This document shows positions 46,601 to 56,805 of a stretch of DNA of 64,000 bases, piece by piece. The stretch comes from Ascaris suum (Eukaryota; Nematoda; Chromadorea; Rhabditida; Ascarididae): NCBI GenBank assembly GCA_013433145.1, contig CM024172.1, positions 6,564,553 to 6,628,552 on the forward strand, read 5' to 3'. How positions within the stretch are numbered: position 1 is the stretch's first letter; each line of letters starts with the position of its first letter. The position numbers and the translations under genes were made by a program. The notes under the pieces are model-generated. The model did no database searches, was not told the DNA's origin, and was given only the letters and a program-made list of their open reading frames with translations.

Positions 46601-49600
46601 TATGCCGTTAACAAGCTTCCGACCCGCTTGAGTCGACTTAATAATAGGTTGCATTGTCGAATGCGCAAATTTTGTTATGACAAGCTCTCTCTTCGATGGT
46701 TTCGGGTGCGAGAAACTGCTTACCATGATGCAGGTGTAAAAACAATTGCCATCACCTCTGACTGCATCGTCGCTCATTCTTCTGGTTTCTTTATCGACTT
46801 GGAATGATCACGACTCGGTGGACAGGTAACTTGCACGTGAGCCAAGTACTTATTCTAAACTTATTCAGCCATTCTAGATTAGTGGCTCGAAACGAGTGCT
46901 CTTGACAGCCCCACCTTCTATACGATCTCCTCCACATCCTAAGAGTTAGCTTCTTTGGCTAGAGTTGCGCACTTCAAATGACTGCTTGTATTGAAGATTT
47001 CCTGCTTCGTAACCACCTGTGGTCGCCTGCCATGTAATTCACAATTCTTCGAATTGGGAGCATGTCGTCTTCGAGCTGCTTTTTCCTTCACAATCCTGAC
47101 TTGTCCATGTCGGAGAGCAAGCGCTGCATGCAATCAAACTATGTCAGTGCAGTTAACTAGACGCTGAAAGCGTCGATTGCTTTTTACCATCAAACGAACT
47201 TACAATGCCCGTTATCGGTATGCCTATACGGGGAAGAAATGAAGTGATGGAAACTCGAACTGACGAATGCATAACCGGTGCATATAACAATTGCACGAAG
47301 ATCCATTCATGAAGAGCCACTGCGAGTTTAATGTAGTTTGTGAATGAATTCGTCGACTTATTAAACCGTCAAGGCGTTTGCAGCTCTTCATTAAGAAAAA
47401 TGTCATAAATGCGGAGTATAAAGCGTAAGATAATGCATAAGGCGACCCTGCAATTTCTGTCAACTGCGTGTCATATAAGAAATCCATCGTACCGAAAACT
47501 TCTTGTTTCTGTCTCAGATTATTAATGATTCGGATAGAGTTTTTAATGCCCTTTAAAACGTGTCTATTCACTATTTCCAAATCTCGTTCCATTATACACT
47601 TATAGGCCCAGATATATGCTTAACCTTGCATTCTGTCGATTGCACGTCATAAAAGAAATCGATCTTATAGAAAAATTCTTGTTTTTGCCCCAGGTTATTA
47701 ATGATTCTTATAGAGCATTCAATGCTCGTTAAAATGTGTTGAAACTCATCCTTCGAGTTTTGATTCCTTACGGTATATTTTCATATTTACCGCGACATTT
47801 TTACTGCCGAGTGACCACTTCCGCGCCGCTCGCCGAGGACGCGCACGGTCTGTCTCCGTCTCTTTCGTGCGCCTGAGCTTGTGGCTAAGCACGCCCACAC
47901 CCCACCGTTCTATGCAAGAGTGCCAAACTATTCACCTGGTACGTCATCCTTCCCGTTGATATTAAACTGATTCGCCGCATAATCAGCCAGCTTCTTCAAA
48001 TGTACCAGCGATTCGGTGCCTAACTGGTTCAGAATGTCAGGCAGCATTTCAGTGATTTCTGAAATATGTGTAAAAGCAGCTTCAATCCATAGTGAGACAG
48101 TGCAAACGCGAAAAAAGAAACCCGAACAAACAAGAGTCTGACTGTGCAGATAGAAAACTACACGTGAACCTTGCCAAGGCGAGCTCGCCATCGTTTCAAA
48201 TAAACAAAACGCAGTTGAACGAGCCTAATAAAGACAAATTTCTTAAGCATCGACGTTCAAAAAAGGCATACATGAATTCCCTTTGAAAAAATCAATCCTA
48301 CACTTAAAAATTCTTATAAAGTGAATGGAACAGCCCCCAATTGTTTTCCCTAGGGAGGGTAGGTGCTAATGCCCCAAATGCTAATGAGGCGTTCCCCAAT
48401 GAACTGTAAAAAGTTTGTCGACCCTGACTATACGAGTACAGGACTAATTAAAACTAACGTGTGACTAACACATTAAAGGACTGCAGCTTTTATCCATGAA
48501 GTGTTTCAAGACTTCGCGTTCTGCGCAAATCGAATAACTTCCGCATATTTCGCATATGCTGGTCAACCTTTGTTGGGGGTACGGAAAGATGCATTCAAGA
48601 CAATTTCGTAAAACACTGTGTGCAAATCACCTTAAGTCAAGTGTATAAATTGGGTGCAAAACGCTAATGCTTTAAGACTTTGAAGGAACAACGAAAGCTC
48701 ATAATTCGTGCATTTATCATTCCGAGGTCGCCTTTCGCAAAAAAAAAAAAAAAAAACCGAGCCAAAGGACACTCGCCATGAAATCCAATGACCCAATCAA
48801 GCTCTCTTCTAGAACTTAAACATGCTTTACATAGCGCAAGAAGCTTGTACAAAATTGTTGAAATCCGCACAAGTTATCTGAGGCGTGGAGACGGCACGCA
48901 GAATGTCTGATGCTTAAGGAAAGTGCTAACGGAAAAAACCGGAAACACAAACGTCCATGCGACCTGTCCTCTCGCTAATAGAGCTTATGCTAAACGGCAA
49001 GTCATGAAGAACACTCCGGAACGGCAGAAAATGTCTGATGCTTAAGGAAATTAACCGTGAATAATTGCATTTGTTTCCGATGAAACAGGACTTTTCTGTA
49101 AATTGTCACTATACCTCTCGCGCAAGCATTTAGTTATTTTGAAGAAATGTGGATGAAGAGGAGGTAGACCGGTGAGGGGGACAGACGAATATGAAAATAC
49201 TTGCCCGCAGAATGCATGCTCCGCAAGCTGGAATTTCACATCGAAGCCATTCGACTGAAACGGTGAAAAACCAAGCTACTGAAAAGTTTGAAGTGGACAA
49301 CAGAGATTACACGAAGAAATAAAATTAAGAAAACTCACGCTTATTGTATCGGTCGCCCGAGACAGAGAAAGTGTTGGCCGGTACGGAAGCCTGCACCTTT
49401 GGGTTCTTGAAGTGAATAACTGTACCATCGTCTCTGATCATATTTACCTAAAATATGTTTGTCGCCTTTTCTTGAAATCAGAACGGCAGGATAAAAGGAA
49501 ACAGCCTGGTAAGATTGACCGATCGGACTCGACATTGGCTATCACGATCTCCTCTTCCCATTGATTCTACACTCTCCCTCCTTCACACAAGAAAAGCCAT

Positions 49601-51751
49601 CCACATGTCAGATGTCAGGTCGCTTTACAAGCAAATGCACAGCTTTAGTGTTTGGGAAAGATGAAAGTGTTATGATTTAACACCGGAATACAATAAAGAT
49701 AGGAGCCCTGAATAGTATATGAAAAGTCCGCAGTTTCAAGTACCCAATTTATGTTAAACCTCGATGACAGGCGGATTTCAGCCAAATTCATTCATGCACG
49801 TCAAACGACACTACTTGGAACTGTGAGGGCGACAGCAGTTAGCACAAAACAATGAGCCCATATATCAGGAAAATTGAGATAGTTTAGACGATACCCTTGC
49901 AGGGTGTGATGAAATTTTAAAAAAAGAACCAGAAGATAAACTCAAAGAAAGCCGCAGGTGAGGGTATAAAAAACTTGCATGTTGAGCTCTTGTGGTCTGC
50001 GCAGTATCTTCCTTGCGAATACAAGAATGAAAAAAAAAACAGCAAGCAAACCACTCACAATGAGTCCGGGATAGGATCAAAATTTTAAAAACACTATTAC
50101 CAGAATGAAGCAAAGTTGATGGACCAACCAAATAAATTGGTGATGTTGAGTTCATAAACGTGACATAAACGCACCTCGCGCATGGCGTGTCAACTGTGAC
50201 AAAATGACTATAACTAGTCTTGTAGCAATGAATCATCTAACAGGTGCGCAACACTTTGACTTTTTCTTGAAAAAGCGAACGACAGCAAGTGTTCCGTCTC
50301 TATTCTTCAGGTTTACTCAAAATCGTTGCATACGAATTTACTGCGCTAATGCCCACCACTGCAATATATTAAAGCAGCCACACAACCAAATCATTTGAAA
50401 TGCCAAGCCAGAAACCGTATAAATTTCAAGTGAAAAGTAATAACGATACAACTCATCAAAGAAGGGAAGGTTTCAACGCAGTGAAACTCACCTTTCCACC
50501 ACAGCAATAGGCAACGACCTATCCGACGAGTATCAAAAGAACGCAGATTTTATAATAAGGAAGTCATAAGAGATTTCTTTAGAGGAAACTCTGGATGTCT
50601 TTCGAAACTTATAATAAGAGGGAGGGAGTCCTTTCTATTAGAAGAAAAAATATTGCGCTAAAATCATTAAACCAAACAGTAGTAATTCATTAAAATAAGA
50701 AATGCCATGCTCGCAATCGAACTCAAAATAAAAAAAAAGCTAATTAGAGCAATCATACTTCTTCAGTAACGTTTATGCGTCGTCAGCATCAGCGGACTCC
50801 GTCTGAAGAAACGGAGCAGGGATGTTGCAAAAGTGTTAAAAGGATCTGCTAGGGCACCAACTGGTCCGTCGGCTCAAGGAACTTACCGGTAATCCAAAAT
50901 GAGAAAAACAGTGTGAAGCTCATCCAAACATGCGCCACTATGCGACGCTGCGTAGAATTCGTTTAAATACTAGTTAATCCATAGAGAAACCGTGAAGCAA
51001 ACCTCGTCAATGTCAACGATGCTGGTGACAGATAGCTTCTTCAGGTTGCTTTGCACTTTCTTGTCATTGGAAGCGGCCGACTTGTGCACAACTTTCTTCT
51101 TTCTGCGGGCAGTTCCCTTAAAAGAGTTAAGTCTACAGAGTTCGAACAACATCTTTCAAAGCTGAATGACCGACTGAAAGTAAATGTTCAACATACCACT
51201 TGTCGCTATGTTCCTCATCCAATTTTTCTGTGAAAGGGAGGCTGTCTCCTTCAAAGAATTTTTTCTTCGTCCAAAACAGTGATGATGGGAAGAAGTGCTG
51301 AGTGCCTTGAAAGGAAAAAACCTCTGAGCGTCCAACACCTACTCCAAGATGTGCTGTAAAAAAGTAACGTTGCCTTTGGCTGCTTAAAGGACAGAAGCCC
51401 TCACAAAGAAAAAACATCCCGCCAGTTTTCGTGAGAACAGTTAGATGAAAGCGGTTGTATCAGTAATATAAAGTGTAAATTTAATAAAAAATATAGCATC
51501 ATATGTACAGTAAGGTCGAGCGAAGTGTCGTTCAAGCAGAAAGAATAAGCTCATGTGCCGCAATTTAACACCTAAAGGAATAAGTTTCGTTTAGTTGAGG
51601 ATCAACTGCCACAGGATCAGACAATATAGATGATGTGTGCATCGTGCACCATAGGTGTTAGATGCAGTAATAACATAAGTGAACCAACCTTGCCTCCCGT
51701 GCGAACTTGTTCCGCATTTTGCTGCAGCTCTCTGACCTTTTCGAGGTTCAT
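43541..51751 (-). CDS. icd-1: Nascent polypeptide-associated complex subunit beta (BTF3 / ICD-1), 5 coding exons
   Basis: Seen: five exons on the minus strand, 51751-51689, 51116-51003, 49447-49339, 48058-47936 and 43680-43541, join in phase to 549 nt (182 aa) with no internal stop. All introns are GT..AG. Known: BTF3 is the beta subunit of NAC, which dimerises with NAC-alpha at the ribosome exit tunnel and shields nascent chains; C. elegans ICD-1 also restrains apoptosis. Family marks in order: basic ribosome-binding stretch [11 protein letters not shown] (residues 23-33), NAC-domain [22 protein letters not shown], then ITEMLP and [10 protein letters not shown], then [12 protein letters not shown]. 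After that comes a charged tail ending PLEA, so the protein is somewhat longer than the roughly 160-aa C. elegans form. The ATG gives [11 protein letters not shown], like the MNxEKL start of animal BTF3. A TTTTCAG acceptor 30 nt upstream of it (51784-51782) may be the trans-splice site. Intron 4 is about 4.26 kb because copy A of the TIR element sits in it. No AATAAA was seen close downstream. Identity is secure; expression is inferred. Confidence 0.95.
44413..44690 (+). repeat. Terminal inverted repeat of copy A, left end (one unit)
   Basis: About 278 bp. It pairs with 47902-47449 in inverted orientation and matches 57668-57213 and 54154-54431. It contains the shared marker ATGAAAATATACCGTAAG and one copy of the 178-bp unit core (GAGTGCTCTATCAGAATC). 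Confidence 0.75.
44930..45843 (+). pseudogene. RTE-type reverse transcriptase fragment inside copy A
   Basis: Seen: frame 45102-45404 reads AKQGDICSP (45144-45170), the RTE equivalent of the GVRQGDxxSP motif, then one in-frame TAA at 45243, then LLFADEVVL (FADE at 45261-45272 where the catalytic box is normally FADD), then [11 protein letters not shown] and KTKWMKNAF, and a stop. After frameshifts, 45739-45843 reads LRSGSALKD and [13 protein letters not shown], the RTE C-terminal equivalent of the LR..L.D..KxxWAGHxxR block. Known: RTE RTs copy their own RNA at a nicked target. Here the endonuclease and finger regions are missing, an active-site Asp is replaced by Glu, and stops occur, so it is dead. 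Copy B carries the same fragment, so it was captured before the element duplicated. Region 44930-45100 is weakly RT-like. Confidence 0.75.
45857..47133 (-). pseudogene. OTU cysteine-peptidase-like gene of copy A, broken or intron-containing
   Basis: Three minus-strand open blocks in order. 47133-46939 is basic ([14 protein letters not shown]). 46777-46484 begins [15 protein letters not shown], the OTU Cys box (D-G-N-C-F, coding 46753-46736, catalytic Cys present). 46174-45857 reads [23 protein letters not shown], the second OTU block (WGxxxExxAxAxLLxxxIxV in the family). Known: OTU proteins are deubiquitinating cysteine peptidases, and OTU domains recur in eukaryotic transposons and some viruses. 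A convincing C-terminal His box was not found. The blocks lie in different frames with stops between, so this is either a pseudogene or has introns I cannot place. The last block is 105 aa and identical in copy B. Confidence 0.6.
47449..47902 (-). repeat. Terminal inverted repeat of copy A, right end (two tandem 178-bp units)
   Basis: The unit marker (minus-strand GCTCTAT..GAATCATTAATAA) occurs at about 47711 and 47533, 178 bp apart. Read on the minus strand, one unit is open from 47592 and encodes an ISIR-like stretch ([13 protein letters not shown]), so the unit may be protein-derived. The two units within this end are more diverged from each other than from the matching units in copy B. 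Confidence 0.7.
47936..48058 (-). CDS. icd-1: icd-1 coding exon 4
   Basis: 123 nt. It encodes [24 protein letters not shown] and ends at DDVP plus one base. Acceptor CATATTTCAG|AA, donor CCAG|GTGAAT. Read through, the frame stops after two codons, so splicing to exon 5 is needed. The end of TIR element copy A lies about 33 bp into the following intron. Confidence 0.95.
48739..48756. repeat. Poly-A tract inside an icd-1 intron
   Basis: An A18 run between icd-1 exons 3 and 4. It could mark the tail of an old retrocopy, but nothing recognisable precedes it. Confidence 0.95.
49339..49447 (-). CDS. icd-1: icd-1 coding exon 3 (NAC domain core)
   Basis: 109 nt, 36 codons plus one base. It encodes [13 protein letters not shown], then [14 protein letters not shown] and VSGD, the beta-barrel core used for NAC dimerisation. 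Acceptor ATATTTTAG|GTA, donor AAGC|GTGAGT. The split codon is completed by exon 4 to give Gln in NKQITEMLP. Confidence 0.95.
51003..51116 (-). CDS. icd-1: icd-1 coding exon 2
   Basis: 114 nt, 38 codons, phase 0 at both ends. It encodes the basic ribosome-contact motif RRKKKVVHK and the start of the NAC domain ([18 protein letters not shown]). Acceptor CTTTTAAG|GG, donor GAG|GTTTGC. Confidence 0.95.
51689..51751 (-). CDS. icd-1: icd-1 coding exon 1
   Basis: 63 nt, 21 codons, phase 0, encoding the BTF3 N-terminus from [11 protein letters not shown] to RTGGK. The donor is AAG|GTTGGT. The reading frame stays open upstream to an in-frame ATG near 51844. I chose the inner ATG because it matches the family start and lies just after a strong TTTTCAG acceptor. 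Confidence 0.9.
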
Positions 51752-51784
51752 AATGTAACAATGCGTCAACCAATAACCACACTG
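51752..51784 (-). promoter_or_regulatory. Candidate trans-splice acceptor and short 5' UTR of icd-1
   Basis: The minus strand reads TTGTTTTCAG ending at 51782, the nematode acceptor consensus, followed by 30 nt and the icd-1 ATG. No upstream donor is needed if a spliced leader is added here. This is inference from the motif and spacing; an ordinary intron in the 5' UTR is the alternative. Confidence 0.45.
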
Positions 51785-51957
51785 AAAACAATAATCCGGG
51801 TCGGGTATCTCCCAGCACGGAACGAGTACGCAGCGACGCTCCATATTCGCTTAAGAATAAGAGTTTAACTGACACTTAGAGCCAACCGTGACCGCATTTT
51901 GCCCTCACATCACTCAAGTCATCCTTTAGAGGCACCCCTCATTTGAGTTTCCGACGC

Positions 51958-52565
51958 TTAGATGACAACGCCCCGTCCGGATATCCCCGGGGCACACTGC
52001 AGCAGCTTCCTTCTCGGGCTTAAGCGTGGGTGCTTTCCCAAGGCCAGATAACGGCGAACCTTAAGTAGCACTTTTTCAAGAAAGGTAGTTGCACTTAGTG
52101 ATGTTCCAGTAATACTACTGCATACTGCAATGGGTAGCATAAAGAAATCAGGTGAGGTGCAAAGTGGACTAGACATTCCTCGTCATTTTCCAGCACTGAG
52201 AATATAATTAGAGTCTTCAAAGTTAAAAATATAAATTGCAGCTTCAAAACATCGCAGTATAGAGTAAAACATGCAAGCAGCTTATGAAATTACTAAGGAC
52301 AGGAGGCTGGCTAAATATAAGCATGTGGTTTCGCCCAAGTACTTGATTTTATCTTTCAACCTGAGCTGGACAAATTTCCTCATGAGGGCCTTAGCAACTT
52401 TTTCGCCACTTCACAAACGTGTTCCCATGTCCAATCAAGCAATAACCGACGATACGCGCGTGGATTAATGGAAATGCCGGATCCTGTTATCGCTTCCGCT
52501 TCCGGGCAAATGTCGAGTCCGTGACAGCTAAACGCGAAAACGCCGAAAAATATAAATGGATTCAT
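51958..52565 (-). CDS. Possible two-exon gene for a small secreted protein upstream of icd-1
   Basis: I do not recognise this protein. Exon a (52565-52415, 151 nt) begins with an ATG two bases after a CCTTTCCCAG acceptor and encodes MNPFIFFGVFAFSCHG, which looks like a signal peptide. Exon b (52124-51958, 167 nt) follows a CCATTGCAG acceptor and ends in TAA. With a T|GTGAAG donor the phases match and give about 104 aa: signal peptide, an Arg/Leu-rich middle (FLEKVLLKVRRYLALGK) and two to four Cys. It lies on the icd-1 strand, and its stop is about 175 bp from the icd-1 trans-splice acceptor, typical nematode operon spacing. The base composition of exon b is richer in G+C than its surroundings. 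The GTGAAG donor is weak, and both exons could be chance ORFs. Confidence 0.3.
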
Positions 52566-54011
52566 TGCTGGGAAAGGCTCGAATGTATAAAAGGGACACG
52601 CTCAAATGCATTAAAATAGTGAAACAAAAGGGAAAGTGCACGCGAAACACTGTAAAAAAAGACAGAAACGGTTAAGAAATGGGACGCAGAACACTAGAGG
52701 AAGCGCTGTGTTGTCGCCGCCGCGCATTGTGTTGTCAAGCCCTTGGGAATCTAACGCCCCGATTCCAAGAATGCATCTTTCGGGAAACTGAAACTTTTAA
52801 CTTCGGTGGTGCCCTTCACACAACGGCGCAGCCTAATATTACGGATGTGACTAATGCTTAAGCCCCGAGATGAAGCAGTTTTTCGAATGCAAATATGCCA
52901 CTGTATCAATGTTCCATCAAGGGAATATAAGCGTATCCCCGAAAAGAGATCAATACTGGTCATATACGCAGCATGAGCGCCTATTTACTAGACAGGGAAA
53001 CCTTCGGTCGCTTGGTTTAAAATCGTGCATAGAATAACGCTGCCAAGAATCGGAACAATGAGAGGACAAAAAAAAAATGCGATAACAGAACTATTCTTGC
53101 ATAAGAGGACGATCACTCACACCGTTGCAACAAACGTCGCTCCTTATAGCAATAAGAACACCGAAGAAACTCAACAACTCAACGCGCAGGATGCTGCCAA
53201 ATAATTGCAGTACTGGCTAGTACAGTCCGCATGCGTTGGTTAATTTTCATTCAGTTCTTCATGGTACTCACTGTTCCTCGAAATAAAAGACGGACAACTC
53301 GTTCGTTTACGCATTATATGATCACTATGTTTCCCACTTGTAAACCTAAGGCTTAAAATTATCGGCAAGCTATTCAGACATCTCAGATTTGGTACTAACT
53401 TCCCAAAATGAGTGGGCAGTTATATTAAATAAATTCAGGCTGTCAAATAGAGAGTTCACAGATGAGGTGTGGAACTTATAGGACAAAGTGATTACGATGC
53501 TTGCAACATTTAGAGGATGTATACTCGAGGTGAGGTTTAGCGGAGGAGCTCATAGAAGACGTACGGCTGATGGCAATGAAATCTTGTTCACTAGTGCTCG
53601 CAAGGAACACATCACTACAGCGTACCATCACAGTATCACTGAATATGAAGTCTAGGGAATCAGAAGGCACTATTCACTATTTCTACTCGGTATTGCCAGT
53701 CTACCTTCTTAGCATAGCTCAGAAAGGACCCTGTCACTGGCAAGTGGATTCTAGCCTATCTAAAACTTGAAACATCTTCCTTCAGCGTCATTATTAAAGA
53801 TGCGAACAATGTCGTGAACGGCATATGACGGTGATAGCAGCTTCCTCTTTAGCCGACCACTTAGCACGGAAGGAAACTTCACAAATGTTTTGCAGTACGA
53901 TCTAGAGAACACACTTTCTGTGAGTGCCGGTTTGGCCATTTCCAAGGTCGGGAAATGGATGAGTCTGAAATTAGCTGACTCCTCACGAATGAATCCCACT
54001 CGTTATTGCAG

Positions 54012-54146
54012 ACCTCGCGGCACGGCCAAGATCACATCCCTTACTATAACATGCAAGAAAACGGGCGACCCACAGTACCTGCTCAAACCGAACCAACCAA
54101 CTGCGCAGAAGTTCGTCCGATGCTCACAGGAAGCTGCAGGGTGCGG
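54012..54146 (+). CDS. Candidate exon of an unrecognised gene just left of copy B
   Basis: An open 135-bp stretch between a CGTTATTGCAG acceptor and a GG|GTAACA donor. It encodes PRGTAKITSLTITCKKTGD..., then QKFVRCSQEAAGCG, with Cys spacing suggesting a secreted domain, and it is more G+C-rich than its flanks. If real, copy B starts only about 7 bp inside its downstream intron, echoing copy A in icd-1. I could not find the neighbouring exons, so this may be chance. Confidence 0.25.
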
Positions 54147-54153
54147 GTAACAT

Positions 54154-54431
54154 GGCGTCGACGCACTTAGTCACAAGCGCACGCGCATGAGAGAGACGGA
54201 GAGAGACCGCGCGCGTCCTGGGAAAGCGGCGCGGTAGTGGTCACTCGGCAGTAAAAATGTCGCAGTAAACATGAAAATATACCGTAAGAAGTCAGAATTC
54301 GAAAGACGAGTTTCAACACATTTTAAAGAGCATTGAGTGCTCTATCAGAATCATTAATAAGCTGAGACAAAAACAAGAATTTTTCTATAAGATCAATTTC
54401 TTATATGACGCGCAGTTGCCATAAATTTCAC
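54154..54431 (+). repeat. Terminal inverted repeat of copy B, left end (one unit)
   Basis: It matches the ends of copy A and the right end of B. It carries the ATGAAAATATACCGTAAG marker and a single 178-bp unit core. It corresponds to the copy A right end but has one unit instead of two. Confidence 0.7.
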
Positions 54432-54768
54432 TGTCGCGTTATGCATTATCTTATGCGTTGTCCTGGTGCATTCGTGACACTGGGTTGTTATTGATGAACT
54501 GAATTCATGTAATGACCCTCGGCAGTTTAATGAAATGACCCAATCGTTCTTAAGTTGCATTACACTCCCTGTGACTCTTCATGAATGGATCTTTCGTGCG
54601 ACTGTTATATGCATCGGTTATGAACTCTTCAGTTCGACAGCTCCAGGTTCTCATCACTTCATTTCTTTCGCCTATAGGCATACCGATAAAGGGCACTGTA
54701 AGTTCTTTTGATGATAAAAAGCCGATCGACGCTTTCAGCGTCTAGTTAACTGCACTGACATAGTTTGA

Positions 54769-56048
54769 TTGCATGCAGCACTTGCTCTCCGACATGGACA
54801 AGTCAGGATTGTGAAGGAAAAAGCAGCTCGAAGGCGACATGCTCCCAACTCGAAGAACTGCGAATTACGTTGCAGGCGACCACACGTGGTTACAAAACAG
54901 GAAACATTCAATGTAAGCAGTCATTTTAAGTGCGCAACTCTAGCCAAAGAAGCCAGCCAAAGCGTAAGATGTGGAGGAGATCATAAAGAAGATGGAGCTA
55001 TCAAGAGCACTCGTTTTCAGCCACTAATCTAGAATGGCTGAATAAGTTTAGAATAAGTACTTGGCTCACGCGCAAGTTACCTGTCCACCGACTCGTGTTC
55101 ATTCCAAGTCGATAAAGAAACCAGGAGAATGAGCGACGGTGCAGTCAGAGGTGATGGCAATTGTTTTTACACCCAGCATCATGGTAAGCAGTTTCTCGCA
55201 TCCGAAACGTTCCAGGGACACAGCCTGTCATAACAAAATTTGCGCATTCGACAATGCAACCTATTATTAAGTCGACTCAAGCGGATCGGAAGCTTGTTAA
55301 CGGCATAAGCCGCGTGCAGTGCTCAACCTTCAGAAAGTTAATGGGCTACGCATTTTTGCACAGTGCAATCAGGATGTTAAAGGCTGCTCCAAGCATGCTT
55401 ATTTCGCACAAAGGCTCCTAACAATGGAATGTGGCGTTAGTATTAGATAGCGAGCGATTCATTTCGGCCTTTCAGAGCACTCGCGTGTTGCATCAAGGGA
55501 ACTGGACATCATCACCCAGAAAATCATCACCTTCGCATATCGCAGAAGACTGAGCTTTGGATAGTTATCGTTTTGAATGTTATCAATCAATTCACTGCTT
55601 CAGAGGAATCCGTAAACAGTGAGCTAAAATGGCAGCCGAGATCATAAATGCGCGTGAGTAGATTTAAGAGATGTTCATGAACACGGCAACGTATAAGAGT
55701 GTGGGCGAAGTGCTGTAATGGAAACTGGACATGGCGCTGAACACTGCGGATACTCTGCGTTGGGGAGCCGACATTGACTCAATGGCTGCAGCGCTATGCT
55801 TCGACTTAGGCATCTATATGTGCACTGCGACGGATAGAGTCTGGCAAGGCTACTTTACTTTGAATACCTTAAACAGCCGTATTTCGTCGATTTCATTGTT
55901 CCCTCCATCGATGCAGCTGGCGACTCTTCCATCTATAGCGATCCTGAGCCCTCCGCATCCAAGTAAATACGTACAAGCGACTCAGCGGGCCTTCCCCCTT
56001 TGTTGTGACCTGCCCCGTGATCGTTTTACGTCTCTTGGTTACCACTAA
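54769..56048 (+). pseudogene. OTU cysteine-peptidase-like gene of copy B, broken or intron-containing
   Basis: Plus-strand counterpart of the copy A gene: basic N-terminal block 54769-55032, DGNCFYT with the catalytic Cys codon at 55153-55170, and the [12 protein letters not shown] block within 55731-56048. In this copy the frame after the Cys box shifts earlier than in A, so the middle is more decayed, yet the final 318 bp differs from A by only one base that I can see, which is synonymous. Its 3' end faces the RT fragment at 56062 across about 13 bp. Confidence 0.58.
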
Positions 56049-56061
56049 AAGATTTACTTAG

Positions 56062-56805
56062 TCATCTATAGTCATTTAACCTGACTACGAGACCAGCCCA
56101 CCCTAGTTTTCGTTTGTACATTTCTTCAACGATATCCTTCAATGCGGATCCAGAACGCAACTCTTCGATTGTGGTGTGTTGCAGTTAATTTATACTTTCC
56201 ATTCGCCTTCCATTGTTCACTGGGTCGCTGCTAGTTTGTTTTCTTCAGCGAGTGTGGTATTCCACGTTTCGCTCTTCATAGAAGAACAGGGATGGCCGTC
56301 GAAGTGAAGAGATCTCCCTTTACGGACATTTTTATCATTGGGTCGCAATAGACATCGTTGAGCTTGGTGAATATTAGCCAATGCGCTCTTTTTCATCTGC
56401 TTAATTCCTGACCCAAATCGCAGCTCATTTGCAAGCCTATCCTAAGTGTACAAGCGGCTCCACAAGTTCGATATTTTCACTATCGAGCTTCATGGGGAAC
56501 TAACGGTAGAACGCATTTTTCATCCACTTCGTTTTGCATTTGCAAATGCTGAGCCCAATTTTCTTGGCACTCTTGTTGAGCTCGTTCAGTGAATATTGCA
56601 AGTTTTTCGGGTCATCGGCAACGAGTAGAACTTCGTCCGCAAAGAGAAGCATTTGGAGTTATTTGCTGAATACATTGAAACCATCTGCAGTCTCCATCTT
56701 TCTCAAGAGTCCTTCGAGAGTTGATAAGGATGTCGGGGAACAAATGTCCCCTTGTTTTGCGCCTGTTCCGGCTGACGACGATACTTCGAAGAAATAGCTA
56801 CATCT
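56062..56805 (-). pseudogene. RTE-type reverse transcriptase fragment inside copy B
   Basis: Minus-strand counterpart of 45102-45843. QGDICSP is encoded at 56754-56734, FADE at 56643-56632 (LLFADEVLLVAD), and the WAGL block near 56100. It differs from copy A by scattered substitutions and at least one single-base indel near 56798. It is non-functional for the same reasons as copy A. Confidence 0.72.

Larger units (their letters stand above)
44413..47902 (+). mobile_element. TIR element copy A (OTU gene plus RTE-type RT fragment), in icd-1 intron 4
   Basis: A 3.49-kb unit bounded by inverted ends; both read inward from GGTGTGGG, then CTTAGCCACAAGC or CTTGGCCACAAGC, a purine-rich GAGAGA block, and CGGCGAGCGGCGCGG. 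Inside, an RT fragment reads rightward (about 44.9-45.84 kb) and an OTU-like gene reads leftward (47.1-45.86 kb), so they converge. The whole unit is repeated at 54154-57668 in the opposite orientation. Long TIRs suggest a cut-and-paste type element, but I see no transposase, and I could not find a convincing target-site duplication (flanks GACGCACT and CCACCGTT differ). The family is not one I recognise; it may be non-autonomous. Outer boundaries are uncertain by perhaps 20 bp. Confidence 0.75.

Noticed and set aside
51591..51875. Longer N-terminal extension of icd-1 from an upstream in-frame ATG
   Set aside because: The extension has no similarity to NAC-beta that I can see, and a TTTTCAG acceptor lies between it and the family-type start.
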